Assembly: GCA_025060555.1 (NCBI GenBank)
Contig: JANXBC010000024.1
Location: 1-15,394 of the forward strand
Length of the DNA stretch: 15,394 nucleotides
Reading direction: 5' to 3'
Origin: Candidatus Bipolaricaulota bacterium
Lineage (GTDB): Bacteria; Bipolaricaulota; Bipolaricaulia; Bipolaricaulales; Bipolaricaulaceae
Shown here: positions 6,952 to 14,513 of the stretch, one piece after another
Layout of the letters: each line of letters opens with the position of its first letter
How positions within the stretch are numbered: position 1 is the first letter of the stretch
Notes under the pieces: model-generated
What the model saw: only the letters and a program-made list of their open reading frames with translations
What the model was told of the DNA's origin: nothing
The model's database searches: none
Translations under genes and position numbers: made by a program

Positions 6952-8254
6952 CTAGCACCGTTTGGAACGCGTCCTCCAACACAGCCAATCCCTCGAGGAG
7001 GGCGTCGTCAGGGGTAGTGAGGGGGAGGAGGAAACGGATGACGTTTCCGTGGAGGCCGGCGGTGGCGAAGAGGACGCCGCGGTGCAGAGCCTCTTGTTGT
7101 ACGGATTTAGTTAGCTCCGGTGCCGGTTCTTTGCTCTTCTTGTCCCGCACCAATTCAATCCCGACCATTGCCCCAAGCCCCCGCACCTCCCCGATGACCG
7201 GGAACTTCTCCATAAAGCGGGAGAGTTCGCGCCGAATTATTCTTCCAAGATGATCCGCGCGGGCCAAGAGGTTCTCCTCCTCAATGACATCCAGTACCGC
7301 GAGCGCGGCAGCGCACGCCACGGGGTTCCCGCCGTAGGTGCTACCGATCGCCCCAGGGATCAGGGCGTCCATGATCTCAGCTTTGCCGATCACCGCGGAA
7401 AGGGGGAGGCCAGCGGCGATGGACTTGGCTACGCAGATGAGATCCGGCTCAACCCCGAAATGCTCGCAGGCGAAGAATTTACCAGTCCGCCCCACCCCAC
7501 TTTGTACTTCGTCGCAAACGAGGAGGAAACCGTAGCGGTTGGCCAACTCCCGCAGGAAGGGGAGGAATTCCGGGGGTGGGACGATGAACCCACCTTCGCC
7601 GATCACCGGCTCGACCACGCAGCAGGCCACTTCCTTGGGGTCAACCAAGGCCAAAAGGCGCCGTTCAATTTCCTCCATGGGGATGGGGTTGCGATATGGG
7701 TAGGGATAGGGAAGCCTGAATACATCGGAAGCGTATGGGCCAAATCCCGCTTTATAGGGTATGGCTTTGTGGGTCATGGTCATGGTGAGGAGGGTGCGAC
7801 CGTGGAAGGCGTTTTCGAACACCAAAACCGCTTTCCTCCCCGTGGCAGCGCGCGCGATCTTCACGGCATTTTCCACGGCCTCAGCCCCGGAGTTAAAAAG
7901 GGCGCACTTCTTTGGGGTGGGTCCGGGGGCAAGCTGGGCGAGCCGGCGCGAAAGCTCCACATAAAGGGTGTATGGGACAGCGGTGAAGTCCGTGTGCGTA
8001 TAACGCTCGATCTGCGCGCGCACAGCGGACAAAACCTTGGGATGGTTATGCCCCACGTTCAGGCAACCCCAACCGCCCGTGAAGTCAAGGAAGCGATTTC
8101 CATCAAGATCTTCCACCACTGTACCTTCTGCTTTGGCCACAAAGAACGGAGCAAGCGGGTGCAATGGCCTTGCTACCCACCGCTCCTTTTCCGCCATGAC
8201 GGCCCGGGATTTTGGTCCCGGGATCTCCGTGACGATCCGAATATATTTTCCCAC
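6935..8254 (-). CDS. Class III PLP-dependent aminotransferase (GabT-like)
   Basis: This enzyme of about 439 residues transfers an omega- or alpha-amino group to a keto acid using pyridoxal phosphate. Class III features are complete: FTGGWGCLNVGHNHPKV near the N-terminus, the phosphate-binding NSGAEAVENAVKIAR, FHGRT, the cofactor-contacting DEVQSGVGRTG, and the Schiff-base lysine K277 in CVAKSIAAGLPL. STYGGNPVACAAA follows. It most resembles 4-aminobutyrate or related omega-amino acid aminotransferases; ornithine- or acetylornithine-type activity is possible. I choose GTG at 8254 because AAGGAGG lies five bases before it, whereas GTG at 8260 would abut that site. It lies 10 bp downstream of the RNase Z-like gene, so the two probably share a transcript. 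Its 3' end overlaps the convergent amylase gene by 17 bp. Confidence 0.92.
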   Translation of the reverse strand: MGKYIRIVTEIPGPKSRAVMAEKERWVARPLHPLAPFFVAKAEGTVVEDLDGNRFLDFTGGWGCLNVGHNHPKVLSAVRAQIERYTHTDFTAVPYTLYVELSRRLAQLAPGPTPKKCALFNSGAEAVENAVKIARAATGRKAVLVFENAFHGRTLLTMTMTHKAIPYKAGFGPYASDVFRLPYPYPYRNPIPMEEIERRLLALVDPKEVACCVVEPVIGEGGFIVPPPEFLPFLRELANRYGFLLVCDEVQSGVGRTGKFFACEHFGVEPDLICVAKSIAAGLPLSAVIGKAEIMDALIPGAIGSTYGGNPVACAAALAVLDVIEEENLLARADHLGRIIRRELSRFMEKFPVIGEVRGLGAMVGIELVRDKKSKEPAPELTKSVQQEALHRGVLFATAGLHGNVIRFLLPLTTPDDALLEGLAVLEDAFQTVLARIPA

Positions 8255-8264
8255 CAGCACCTCC

Positions 8265-9110
8265 TTATTCGATCTCCACTATTTCGCCTGGAGGGATGAT
8301 CCTCACCCGAAACGGGGTGTTCAACTCCGCGATCCTCGCCTCAAGTTTATCGATTTCCCACTGATAACGGCTGGAGAGATGAAAGAGGATGAGTTCCTTT
8401 TGCACCTCCGCCTTCTTGGCCACCTCGATTGCCTCCCAAACTGTAGAGTGTTTGTACTCCTTTCGGTCCGCGTCGTCCACGAACGTCGCTTCGTGGAGGA
8501 GCACTTCTGTTCCCCGCACGAGGTCAGGGTTGATAGGGACGGAATCCCCACCATACGAGAACAAATATTGGGTGTAAGTTTCGGATATTTCCCCTTTCTT
8601 CCCGGCCCGGACCATGGCCACGATCTCTTCTTGAGGAAGTTCCCGGTACTCCGGCTTGAGCCGGTGCCGGACCTCACACACGTTATAACCCAAAGATGGC
8701 TCACCCCGGGTATGCACGGTGGCAAAAGCCTCAACATACCGGGGATGCCGGCCAGGAAGGAGAGGGACGCGATCCCCAGGTTGCAAGGGGATCCACTCCA
8801 GCTCGTACTGGAGGTTACGGTTGGTGCGGGCAAAATAGGTGATCAATTCGGAGACGAAGAAGCTACCAGCTGGGTAATAAACCCGCAGCTCCTTTTCATG
8901 GTCCCCCATGGCGTTGTTGCGAATATTGATGAGCCCCATGAGCCCGGAGATGTGGTCAGCGTGACCATGAGAGATGAACACGTGCTTTATGGCGAAAACC
9001 TTGTTTTCCAAGAGCGTGCTTATTCCCTCGCCACAATCAAAAAGAATTCGGTCAGGGCTGTAGTAGACCCACGTGGAGTAAAGGGCCTTGGAAAAGACGA
9101 TGGCTTTCAT
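8265..9110 (-). CDS. RNase Z-like metallo-beta-lactamase-fold hydrolase
   Basis: The 281-residue product has the metal motif SHGHADH (47-53: H48, H50, D52, H53), then VHTRGEPSLGY, LLHEATF and a C-terminal HST...LILFHLSSRY. The order and wording match the RNase Z/ElaC branch of the metallo-beta-lactamase fold, which cleaves tRNA precursors 3' of the discriminator base. It starts close to the LFDCGEG motif and lacks the usual N-terminal FLGTG-type segment, and the canonical HLHGDH is HGHADH. tRNA processing is therefore likely but not certain; another phosphodiesterase is possible. The ATG has no ribosome site and a -10-like TACGAT ends eight bases before it, so the mRNA may be leaderless. It is divergent from serS and probably co-transcribed with the aminotransferase. 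Confidence 0.85.
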   Translation of the reverse strand: MKAIVFSKALYSTWVYYSPDRILFDCGEGISTLLENKVFAIKHVFISHGHADHISGLMGLINIRNNAMGDHEKELRVYYPAGSFFVSELITYFARTNRNLQYELEWIPLQPGDRVPLLPGRHPRYVEAFATVHTRGEPSLGYNVCEVRHRLKPEYRELPQEEIVAMVRAGKKGEISETYTQYLFSYGGDSVPINPDLVRGTEVLLHEATFVDDADRKEYKHSTVWEAIEVAKKAEVQKELILFHLSSRYQWEIDKLEARIAELNTPFRVRIIPPGEIVEIE

Positions 9111-9118
9111 GGCGGAGA

Positions 9119-9147
9119 ATCGTACGGGGCAAGGGGGTGTTCTTCAC
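9119..9147 (-). promoter_or_regulatory. Putative promoter of the RNase Z-like gene (leaderless transcript)
   Basis: On the minus strand GTGAAG (9142-9147) and TACGAT (9119-9124) are separated by 17 bp, matching the consensus in three and four of six positions. Eight bases separate the -10 from the ATG at 9110, so transcription would start at or one or two bases before the start codon. This fits the absence of a Shine-Dalgarno sequence. Confidence 0.45.
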
Positions 9148-9152
9148 CCTGG

Positions 9153-9181
9153 ATGGCAAAGGGGGTGGTTGGGGCTAAACT
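9153..9181 (+). promoter_or_regulatory. Putative promoter of serS (leaderless transcript)
   Basis: ATGGCA (9153-9158) and TAAACT (9176-9181) are separated by 17 bp, each matching four of six consensus positions. Exactly eight bases (9182-9189) lie between the -10 and the serS ATG, so the mRNA would begin essentially at the start codon. The -35 lies five bases from the -35 of the divergent promoter. Confidence 0.5.
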
Positions 9182-9189
9182 TTTGGGCC

Positions 9190-10461
9190 ATGTTGGATTT
9201 ACGGCGGATTCGGGGTGATCCGGAGGGGGTGGCAGCGCGGCTCAAGCGGCGCAACCCCAACATCGATCTTACGCGGCTTTTGGCTTTGGATGAAGAACGT
9301 CGAGAGCTGCAGCGTGAGGTGGACGAGATTCGGCGCCGGCAAAACGAAGGTTCGCAACGCGTGGCGGAATTGACACGTGGTGTTGATCCTGCTTTGCGTG
9401 AGCGCATCCTCTCGGAGCTAAAGGGTCTCGCGGAGCAGCGCAAACAGCTCGAGGAACGCTTGGCCCAAGTGGAGGCCGCCTTGGAGGAGGAACTCCTTTC
9501 CCTGCCCAACATCCCCCACGACTCCGTGCCTTCGGGGACAAAGGAAGAGAAAGTGGTGTTACGGGTTTGGGGGGAGCCGCCGCGCTTTAGTTTCCCCCCT
9601 CAACATCATGTGGCCTTGGCGCAGCGTCTGGGCCTTCTCGATTTGGAGAGGGCGGCGAGGATTTCCGGCAGCCGCTTCCCTCTGTACACTGGCGACGGGG
9701 CCTGGCTGGAACTCACCCTCCTTTGGTGGATGTTTGGGCTCCACGTGCGGGACCATGGGTACACGCCGGTCTTGCCCCCGATCCTAGCCAACCGTCGATC
9801 TTTTCTCGTCTCCGGCCAACTTCCTAAATTTGCTGAGGAACTGTATTACTGTCCAGCAGACGATCTTTTTCTTAATCCCACTGCGGAATCGCTCTTGGCC
9901 AATCTCCACAACGACGAAATCCTCGAGGAGGAGCAACTGCCCCTGCGCTATGTGGCCTATACCCCGTGTTTTCGGCGCGAGGCCGGAAGCTATGGGGAGG
10001 AACAGCGGGGCCTCATCCGCGTGCATCAGTTCAACAAAATCGAGCTTTTTTGGTACAGCACCCCGCAAACCTCTTACCAGGCTTTGGAAGAGCTCGTCTC
10101 CCATGCTGAACGTGTTTTACAGCTCCTTGGCCTTCATTACCGGGTGACACTCCTTCCCGCCACGGACTTGGCCTTCCAGTCAGCGAAGACGGTGGATCTG
10201 GAGGTCTGGCTCCCTGGACAAGGGGGGTATTACGAGGTTTCCTCCTGTTCCAACTGCGAGGATTTTCAGGCCCGGCGGGGGAATGTGCGGTACCGACCGA
10301 AGGCCGGGGGAAAACCACAATACGTGCATACCCTGAATGGCTCAGGCCTCGCTACATCCCGACTTTTCGCGGCCATTTTGGAGCAAAACCAACGCCCGGA
10401 CGGCACCGTGGTCTTGCCCAAAGTCCTCGCTGAGCTTTTGGACCAGGAGGTTTTGGGCTGA
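9190..10461 (+). CDS. serS: Seryl-tRNA synthetase
   Basis: This 423-residue class II synthetase charges tRNA-Ser (and tRNA-Sec where present) with serine in the cytoplasm; the length is normal for bacterial SerRS. Residues about 1-110 form the N-terminal helical domain with the antiparallel coiled-coil arm that grips the long variable arm of the tRNA. SGQLPKFAEELY and the serine-contacting PTAE follow. Motif 2 is TPCFRREAGSYGEEQRGL (from 258), then IRVHQFNKIELF. SAKTVDLEVWLPGQ leads to YYEVSSCSNCEDFQARR (347 onward). Motif 3 is NGSGLATSR. The ATG at 9190 matches the family start MLDLRRIR; a TTG at 9088 would add 34 residues overlapping the divergent gene. There is no ribosome site and the -10 lies eight bases upstream, pointing to leaderless translation. 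Confidence 0.97.
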   Translation: MLDLRRIRGDPEGVAARLKRRNPNIDLTRLLALDEERRELQREVDEIRRRQNEGSQRVAELTRGVDPALRERILSELKGLAEQRKQLEERLAQVEAALEEELLSLPNIPHDSVPSGTKEEKVVLRVWGEPPRFSFPPQHHVALAQRLGLLDLERAARISGSRFPLYTGDGAWLELTLLWWMFGLHVRDHGYTPVLPPILANRRSFLVSGQLPKFAEELYYCPADDLFLNPTAESLLANLHNDEILEEEQLPLRYVAYTPCFRREAGSYGEEQRGLIRVHQFNKIELFWYSTPQTSYQALEELVSHAERVLQLLGLHYRVTLLPATDLAFQSAKTVDLEVWLPGQGGYYEVSSCSNCEDFQARRGNVRYRPKAGGKPQYVHTLNGSGLATSRLFAAILEQNQRPDGTVVLPKVLAELLDQEVLG

Positions 10462-10500
10462 GGGAAGAGCGCTGTGTCCACTTGCGGGGCGAAACCTGTC

Positions 10501-10514
10501 CCGGGAGCTCCCGG
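10501..10514. other. 14-bp perfect palindrome between serS and the beta-helix gene
   Basis: CCGGGAGCTCCCGG is a perfect palindrome that could form a 5-bp hairpin with an AGCT loop, 40 bp after the serS stop. It is not followed by a T-run, so it is not a standard intrinsic terminator. The 107-bp gap has no convincing promoter. The palindrome could be an mRNA 3'-end structure, a protein site or chance. Confidence 0.35.
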
Positions 10515-10568
10515 CCATTTGGGTTAGGATGGCAGTGGCTTATGTGGCTTGACCAAAGGAGGGCTGCG

Positions 10569-11798
10569 ATGAGAAGCATCCTTGTGGGGATGATGCTGGT
10601 GGGGTTGGCCTTCGCTGCCTTGAGCCAAGGCTGGGCCCCCCATGAACCCATCTACATCCATAGTGATGCGGGTTTCACCTGGGAAAACGGTGTGGTGAAG
10701 GGTTCGGGAACCGCGGGTGATCCCTATGTGATCGAGGGTTGGGTCATCGATACCCGGGGACACGACTATGGGATTTACGTCGACGGCACACGCGCGCACT
10801 TTGTGATCCGTAACTGCCAGATCCGTTACCCCCAAGAGCGCGCAGGCATTTTCCTTTCTAATGTGCGCAATGGTCGTATTGAGGGCAACGCCATCTTCGG
10901 GGGGAAAATTGCGATCCACCTTCTTGCTAGCCAAAATGTGACTATCACGGGGAATGCTATTGGCTTTTGCGACTATGGCATCCTGGTGGGTGGAGCTTCC
11001 CAAAACAACGTGATTTACGGCAACGCTCTGTTCAGCTGCGGTTTTCCGGCCAAGGACGAGGGGATGAACAATGCCTGGCACCAAGGGGGCCGGGGAAACT
11101 ATTGGTCAGATTACCGCGGCTCTGACTTCAACAAGGATGGCATAGGCGATACCGCGTACGAACTTGTTCCGGACGTCTATCCCCTCATGGAGCCGCCCGT
11201 GACACTCCCGCCTGAAGCCACACCCATGCGCACCGTAGATCTGGCGAAGGTGGGCGAGCGGGGGATTGTCGCGTTGGCACCCGGGACCCTTGTGCGGCTG
11301 GTAGCCCAGGACATCGGCGTGGGCGTGGACAAGATCTTCTTCCGCTTCGATAGCGGGGATTTCCAAGCCTATTCTGAGCCCTTCCCCCTTCCCGATCGCG
11401 CCATGATCCGCATGGAGTATTACGCGGTGGACAAGCTCGGGAACCGCGAGCCGACGAAGACCTTGGTCATTTACCTGGACATTCATCCGCCAGTGACGCG
11501 GATCATCGCCGGTACGCCGAGTTACCTTGCGCCGGATGGGAAGCTGTGGATTACATCGCGCACCCCGATCGAGCTGCGGAGCGAGGATGCCTCAGGGGTG
11601 ACCAACATCTTCTTCCGCATCGATGGGGGCGACTGGCGGCACTATACGGGGTTCTTCACCGTGCCTGGGCCAGAGGGGCCGCACAAGATCGAGTACTACG
11701 CAATTGATGCCTACGGGAACCGGGAGGAAGTGCAGACAGCGATCCTCTGGAAGGACGACTCCGCGCCGGTGACCCAGCCCTCCGTCTCCGGCCAGTAG
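10569..11798 (+). CDS. Secreted NosD-like beta-helix protein with two OmpL47-like repeats
   Basis: The 409-residue protein starts with a signal peptide (MRSILVGMMLVGLAFAALSQ). GTAGDPYVIEGWVID then opens a right-handed parallel beta-helix. Turns are visible as RNGRIEGNAIFGGKIAIHL, ASQNVTITGNAIGFCDYGI and QNNVIYGNALFSCG. The helix closes with the NosD-domain signature GNYWSDY (176-182) and DFNKDGIGDTAY. The second half holds two related repeats of about 65 residues, starting near 245 and 335, each with a core like IFFRFDSGDFQAY or IFFRIDGGDWRHY followed by EYYA(V/I)D and GNRE. These resemble OmpL47-type beta-sandwich domains. It is probably an exported surface or periplasmic carbohydrate- or matrix-associated protein; no catalytic residues are evident. 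The start follows AAAGGAGGG (10555-10563) by five bases. A strong terminator follows. Confidence 0.85.
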   Translation: MRSILVGMMLVGLAFAALSQGWAPHEPIYIHSDAGFTWENGVVKGSGTAGDPYVIEGWVIDTRGHDYGIYVDGTRAHFVIRNCQIRYPQERAGIFLSNVRNGRIEGNAIFGGKIAIHLLASQNVTITGNAIGFCDYGILVGGASQNNVIYGNALFSCGFPAKDEGMNNAWHQGGRGNYWSDYRGSDFNKDGIGDTAYELVPDVYPLMEPPVTLPPEATPMRTVDLAKVGERGIVALAPGTLVRLVAQDIGVGVDKIFFRFDSGDFQAYSEPFPLPDRAMIRMEYYAVDKLGNREPTKTLVIYLDIHPPVTRIIAGTPSYLAPDGKLWITSRTPIELRSEDASGVTNIFFRIDGGDWRHYTGFFTVPGPEGPHKIEYYAIDAYGNREEVQTAILWKDDSAPVTQPSVSGQ

Positions 11799-11819
11799 GA
11801 GCGAAAAAACAAGTTCAAA

Positions 11820-11850
11820 GGGGCGGCTTCCTCTGGGCCGCCCCTTTTTT
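11820..11850. terminator. Strong intrinsic terminator, probably bidirectional
   Basis: GGGGCGGC (11820-11827) pairs perfectly with GCCGCCCC (11837-11844) across a 9-nt loop and is followed by six Ts on the plus strand, 21 bp after the beta-helix gene stop. On the minus strand the same stem is followed by TTTGAACTTGTTTTTT, so it may also end the converging amidase operon, whose stop is 26 bp away at 11877. Confidence 0.9.
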
Positions 11851-11876
11851 CTTGCCGCTCAACATGCTAACCATTG

Positions 11877-12770
11877 TTACAGTGGAGTGTGCGGCAGAAG
11901 AGCGGAAGGGATCTTAACTCGGACCGTCTTCAATGGGTTCACTACCTGGGAGATCTGCAGGTCACAAGCCAGACTGGCCAACATATAGGCCTCGTTCCAG
12001 GAAAGACCTTGTGCATAAGCCAACATTTCCACCGTTTCCCGTGTAGCCAACTGGATAGCTTCTTCTAAAGTTGCGCCCGAGGCCAAAACGTAATGGTGCT
12101 CTTCCCTAATCAGATGAGGCGTCTTCCAATGTAATCCAAAATGGAGCTCCACGCGAATAAGTACTTCCGCGCGGCATTCTACGGCGGTGCCACATACCTC
12201 CCCATCAGCCATCGTGGCATGCACGTCTCCCAAGGCTAAAAGAGCTTCCGGCACGAACACCGGAAGGAAAACTCTGGTTCCGCACGTGATCTCTTTGGTA
12301 TCCAAATTGCCTCCGTGGGGGCCTGGGGAGCCACAGGGCACGGCCTTTCCACTGGGGGCGGTGCCAATGACACCAATCATTGGCCTTACGGGCAGAGATA
12401 TGTCTGAGGAGAAGAGCACTCGCGCACCTTCTATTGGCACTATTTTCACCATGGACTCCCGCACGTCCGATCCTAGGGGCCCCCACCCGGGGTAAGTAGC
12501 CATCACCCCCTGCCGCGGAAGAACGATCTCCTCTATCACCACCTCTAGCACATCTCCGGGATTAGCTCCCACTACCTCGATAGGTCCAGTGGCGGGGTTA
12601 ATGCGGGAATAGTCAAACCAAACTCCTAAAGATTTTGTGGCTTCTTTTATCTGGCCAGAGAAGCAGTCCTCCGTTTCCACCAAAAGGCGCTCCCCAGGCT
12701 GGACCACCGCTACAGGAGGGTTCGCCTTATCCATAGCGTAGATCACATGGTCCCGTGTGACCCTCTTCAT
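11877..12770 (-). CDS. Acetamidase/formamidase family protein
   Basis: This 297-residue protein belongs to the FmdA/AmdA family, whose members hydrolyse short amides such as formamide or acetamide to acid plus ammonia. It shows GVIGTAPSG, then PGPHGGNLDTKEI with H152, and the signature GDVHATMADGEVCGTAVE (from 181, with D182, H184, D189 and E191), thought to line the metal site. It contains no signal peptide, so it is cytoplasmic. The ATG overlaps the stop of the DUF1028 gene as ATGA and is preceded by AAGGAG, so the two are co-translated. It is the last gene of an operon that begins with a peptide-type ABC permease. The amide substrate may come from the transporter or from hydrolysis by the DUF1028 protein. 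The exact substrate is unknown. Confidence 0.92.
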   Translation of the reverse strand: MKRVTRDHVIYAMDKANPPVAVVQPGERLLVETEDCFSGQIKEATKSLGVWFDYSRINPATGPIEVVGANPGDVLEVVIEEIVLPRQGVMATYPGWGPLGSDVRESMVKIVPIEGARVLFSSDISLPVRPMIGVIGTAPSGKAVPCGSPGPHGGNLDTKEITCGTRVFLPVFVPEALLALGDVHATMADGEVCGTAVECRAEVLIRVELHFGLHWKTPHLIREEHHYVLASGATLEEAIQLATRETVEMLAYAQGLSWNEAYMLASLACDLQISQVVNPLKTVRVKIPSALLPHTPL

Positions 12771-13639
12771 CCTCGCTCCTTGGCAAGCCGCTCCATGTGC
12801 CGAAGGATACGCAGATCAAACTTTTCATCTTTTCTTAGGAGTTCTTCGAGGTTCTCTGTTCCGCAAAAATCAAACAAAGCCTTCCAAAATTCCGGGGAAG
12901 GATGCCCATCCACACAACCACGGAAATAACCCAGTTTAACCAGGAGCTCCTGCAATCTGTAACGCAGATCGCTAGTCATTGGGACCAAATCTTGGGCGCT
13001 GGGCGGGGCGAAGTAGAGTTGATGCAGTTCATAAAGGCGTTTTAGCTCAGCAATGGGCTGAGGATGGTCGTCCACGCGTAAATCGATGTAGCGATCGTTG
13101 AAGCCTCCATACCCTCCGCGCTCTTTGACCACCAAGAGGGCGGCCGACTGCTGCCCCCGGCGGTCTCCACCAGCAGCTTGCCCCGCCGCCAAAGCGGCGA
13201 GCAGCCGCTCAGCCAATGGGCCTTTAGCGCGTGTGAATTCCTCAGCCATGGCTTCAACCACCCGTTCTGAGACCAAAATGTTTCCTTGGCATGCGAAGTT
13301 CTCCCCTACTATCTGCCCAGCCCAGGGGAGGCATTTTTCGCCTGTGAAAGCAGCAGCCTGGCCTTGAGCATTCACTAACCCTATCTGACGCAGTTCCCGT
13401 TCCCGATCTTTAGCGGTAAGTCGGTCCAAGACCTCTTGTGGAGGCAAGCCTTGGGCCAAAAGTCGCAACCCTTTGGGGCCATAGGAAGTGTTGGCATAAG
13501 ACTGGGTGGCTATCGCCCCCACACCGGCTTTCGCCCAGGGCACCACCGCCCCTACGGCTAAGAACTTGGACTGTACTGCGACTCCAAGTTCCCCCGTCTT
13601 GGGGTCGCAGGCAACAATGGAAAAAGTGCTCGTATACAC
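12767..13639 (-). CDS. DUF1028 (Ntn-hydrolase-like) protein with C-terminal putative peptidoglycan-binding domain
   Basis: The 290-residue product begins VYTSTFSIVACDPKTGELG and continues GVAVQSKFLAVGAVVPWAK and GVGAIATQSYAN, the hallmark N-terminus of DUF1028, a family placed with the Ntn-hydrolase superfamily; its reaction is not established. NFACQGNIL, AGGDRRGQQSAALLVV and the D-rich YIDLRVDDHPQPI follow. The last 75 or so residues (from LVPMTSDLRYRLQELLVKLG) look like the putative peptidoglycan-binding tail (PG_binding_2) known on some DUF1028 proteins. GTG at 13639 is chosen because GGGAGGG ends four bases upstream and the family starts there; upstream Met codons lie inside dppC. The gap to dppC is 10 bp, and the end overlaps the amidase start by four. 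Hydrolysis of an imported peptide or amide is inferred from context. Confidence 0.87.
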   Translation of the reverse strand: MYTSTFSIVACDPKTGELGVAVQSKFLAVGAVVPWAKAGVGAIATQSYANTSYGPKGLRLLAQGLPPQEVLDRLTAKDRERELRQIGLVNAQGQAAAFTGEKCLPWAGQIVGENFACQGNILVSERVVEAMAEEFTRAKGPLAERLLAALAAGQAAGGDRRGQQSAALLVVKERGGYGGFNDRYIDLRVDDHPQPIAELKRLYELHQLYFAPPSAQDLVPMTSDLRYRLQELLVKLGYFRGCVDGHPSPEFWKALFDFCGTENLEELLRKDEKFDLRILRHMERLAKERG

Positions 13640-13649
13640 GCGTCCCTCC

Positions 13650-14513
13650 CTAATATCTTTGGACTTTCGGATCCAACGCATCCCTAAGGCCATCCCCTAC
13701 GAAGTTAAGCGCTAGCACCACAAGGGAGATGGCCAGCCCGGCGAACAGGGAAAGGTGCGGCGCCGTGCGTAGATATTTGCTACCATGGCTCAGCATGAGC
13801 CCCCATTCTGCGGTTGGTGGCTGCGCTCCCAACCCCAAGAAGCTCATGCCAGCCCCGGCCATGATCATCCATCCCACATCCAAAGTTGCGGCCACGATCA
13901 CCGGGGAAATCACGTTGGGGAGCACATGACGGAAGAGGATCCTAAGGGAAGAGGCTCCCAGGGCCTGGGCAGCCTGGATGAATTCTTTACCCATGAGGGC
14001 AAGAACTGAGCCCCGAACAATCCGTGCGTAGTAAGGGATCCCTGCGATCGCGAGGGCGATCATGGTGTTCATCAGCCCCGGTCCCAAAGCAGCAATGATG
14101 GCAATGGCCAAAAGCACATAAGGGAAAGCCATGAGCACGTCGATAAGCCGCATGATCACCAAGTCCCACCATCCGCGCATGAAACCCGAAAAGATACCGA
14201 CTAAGACCCCGGCGCTCATGGCCATCAGAACAGCCAAAAATCCTACGGAGATAGAAACCCGCCCGCCCCAGATGAGCCGGCTCAAATAATCGCGGCCGAA
14301 CTCGTCTGTGCCTAAAAGATGGCCGGGAGTGCCTGGAGGATACAGCCTTTTGCTAAGATCAATGGCATTGGGATCAGGCAAGTTCAAGATTGGCGCCATG
14401 CAAGAAATAGCTATCACGCCAAGCAGGAACAGAAAGCTGATCACAGCCAATCGGTCGTGGAAAAGGCGCCAGACGATACGCCGCCAACCTTCTTTTCTCC
14501 TTCTTTCACTCAT
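13650..14513 (-). CDS. dppC: Peptide/nickel-type ABC transporter permease, DppC family
   Basis: This 287-residue inner-membrane permease would pair with DppB to import di- or oligopeptides or related amides. The N-terminal cytoplasmic tail and first membrane segment are followed by GTPGHLLGTDEFGRDYLSR, typical of DppC/OppC/GsiD, and by about five further membrane segments. The ATPase-contact EAA loop is EFIQAAQALGASSLRILFRH, followed by VLPN. The end (FVGDGLRDALDPKVQ) is the family's usual C-terminus. The start codon lies eight bases inside dppB and has no ribosome site, so translation is probably by reinitiation. No transporter ATPase lies downstream, so the ATPases must be upstream of the right edge or elsewhere. 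Confidence 0.94.
   Translation of the reverse strand: MSERRRKEGWRRIVWRLFHDRLAVISFLFLLGVIAISCMAPILNLPDPNAIDLSKRLYPPGTPGHLLGTDEFGRDYLSRLIWGGRVSISVGFLAVLMAMSAGVLVGIFSGFMRGWWDLVIMRLIDVLMAFPYVLLAIAIIAALGPGLMNTMIALAIAGIPYYARIVRGSVLALMGKEFIQAAQALGASSLRILFRHVLPNVISPVIVAATLDVGWMIMAGAGMSFLGLGAQPPTAEWGLMLSHGSKYLRTAPHLSLFAGLAISLVVLALNFVGDGLRDALDPKVQRY

Noticed and set aside
7250..8299. Long open frame on the plus strand (about 350 codons)
   Set aside because: It is antisense to the aminotransferase, whose motifs are unmistakable. The translation is low-complexity with no recognisable domain, and no ribosome site supports it.
9088..9189. Upstream TTG extension of serS
   Set aside because: It would add 34 residues absent from SerRS and overlap the divergent gene's start; ATG at 9190 matches the family N-terminus.
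8037..9218. Long open frame on the plus strand (about 390 codons)
   Set aside because: It lies opposite the aminotransferase start and the whole RNase Z-like gene, and into serS. It is a codon-bias shadow with no domain signature.
10482..10568. Upstream TTG extension of the beta-helix protein
   Set aside because: It would hide the signal peptide behind 29 residues, while the ATG at 10569 has AAAGGAGGG at ideal spacing.
10515..10568. Promoter for the beta-helix gene (TTGGGT, 16 bp, TATGTG)
   Set aside because: Each hexamer matches only three of six consensus positions and the spacing is suboptimal; this is not distinguishable from chance.
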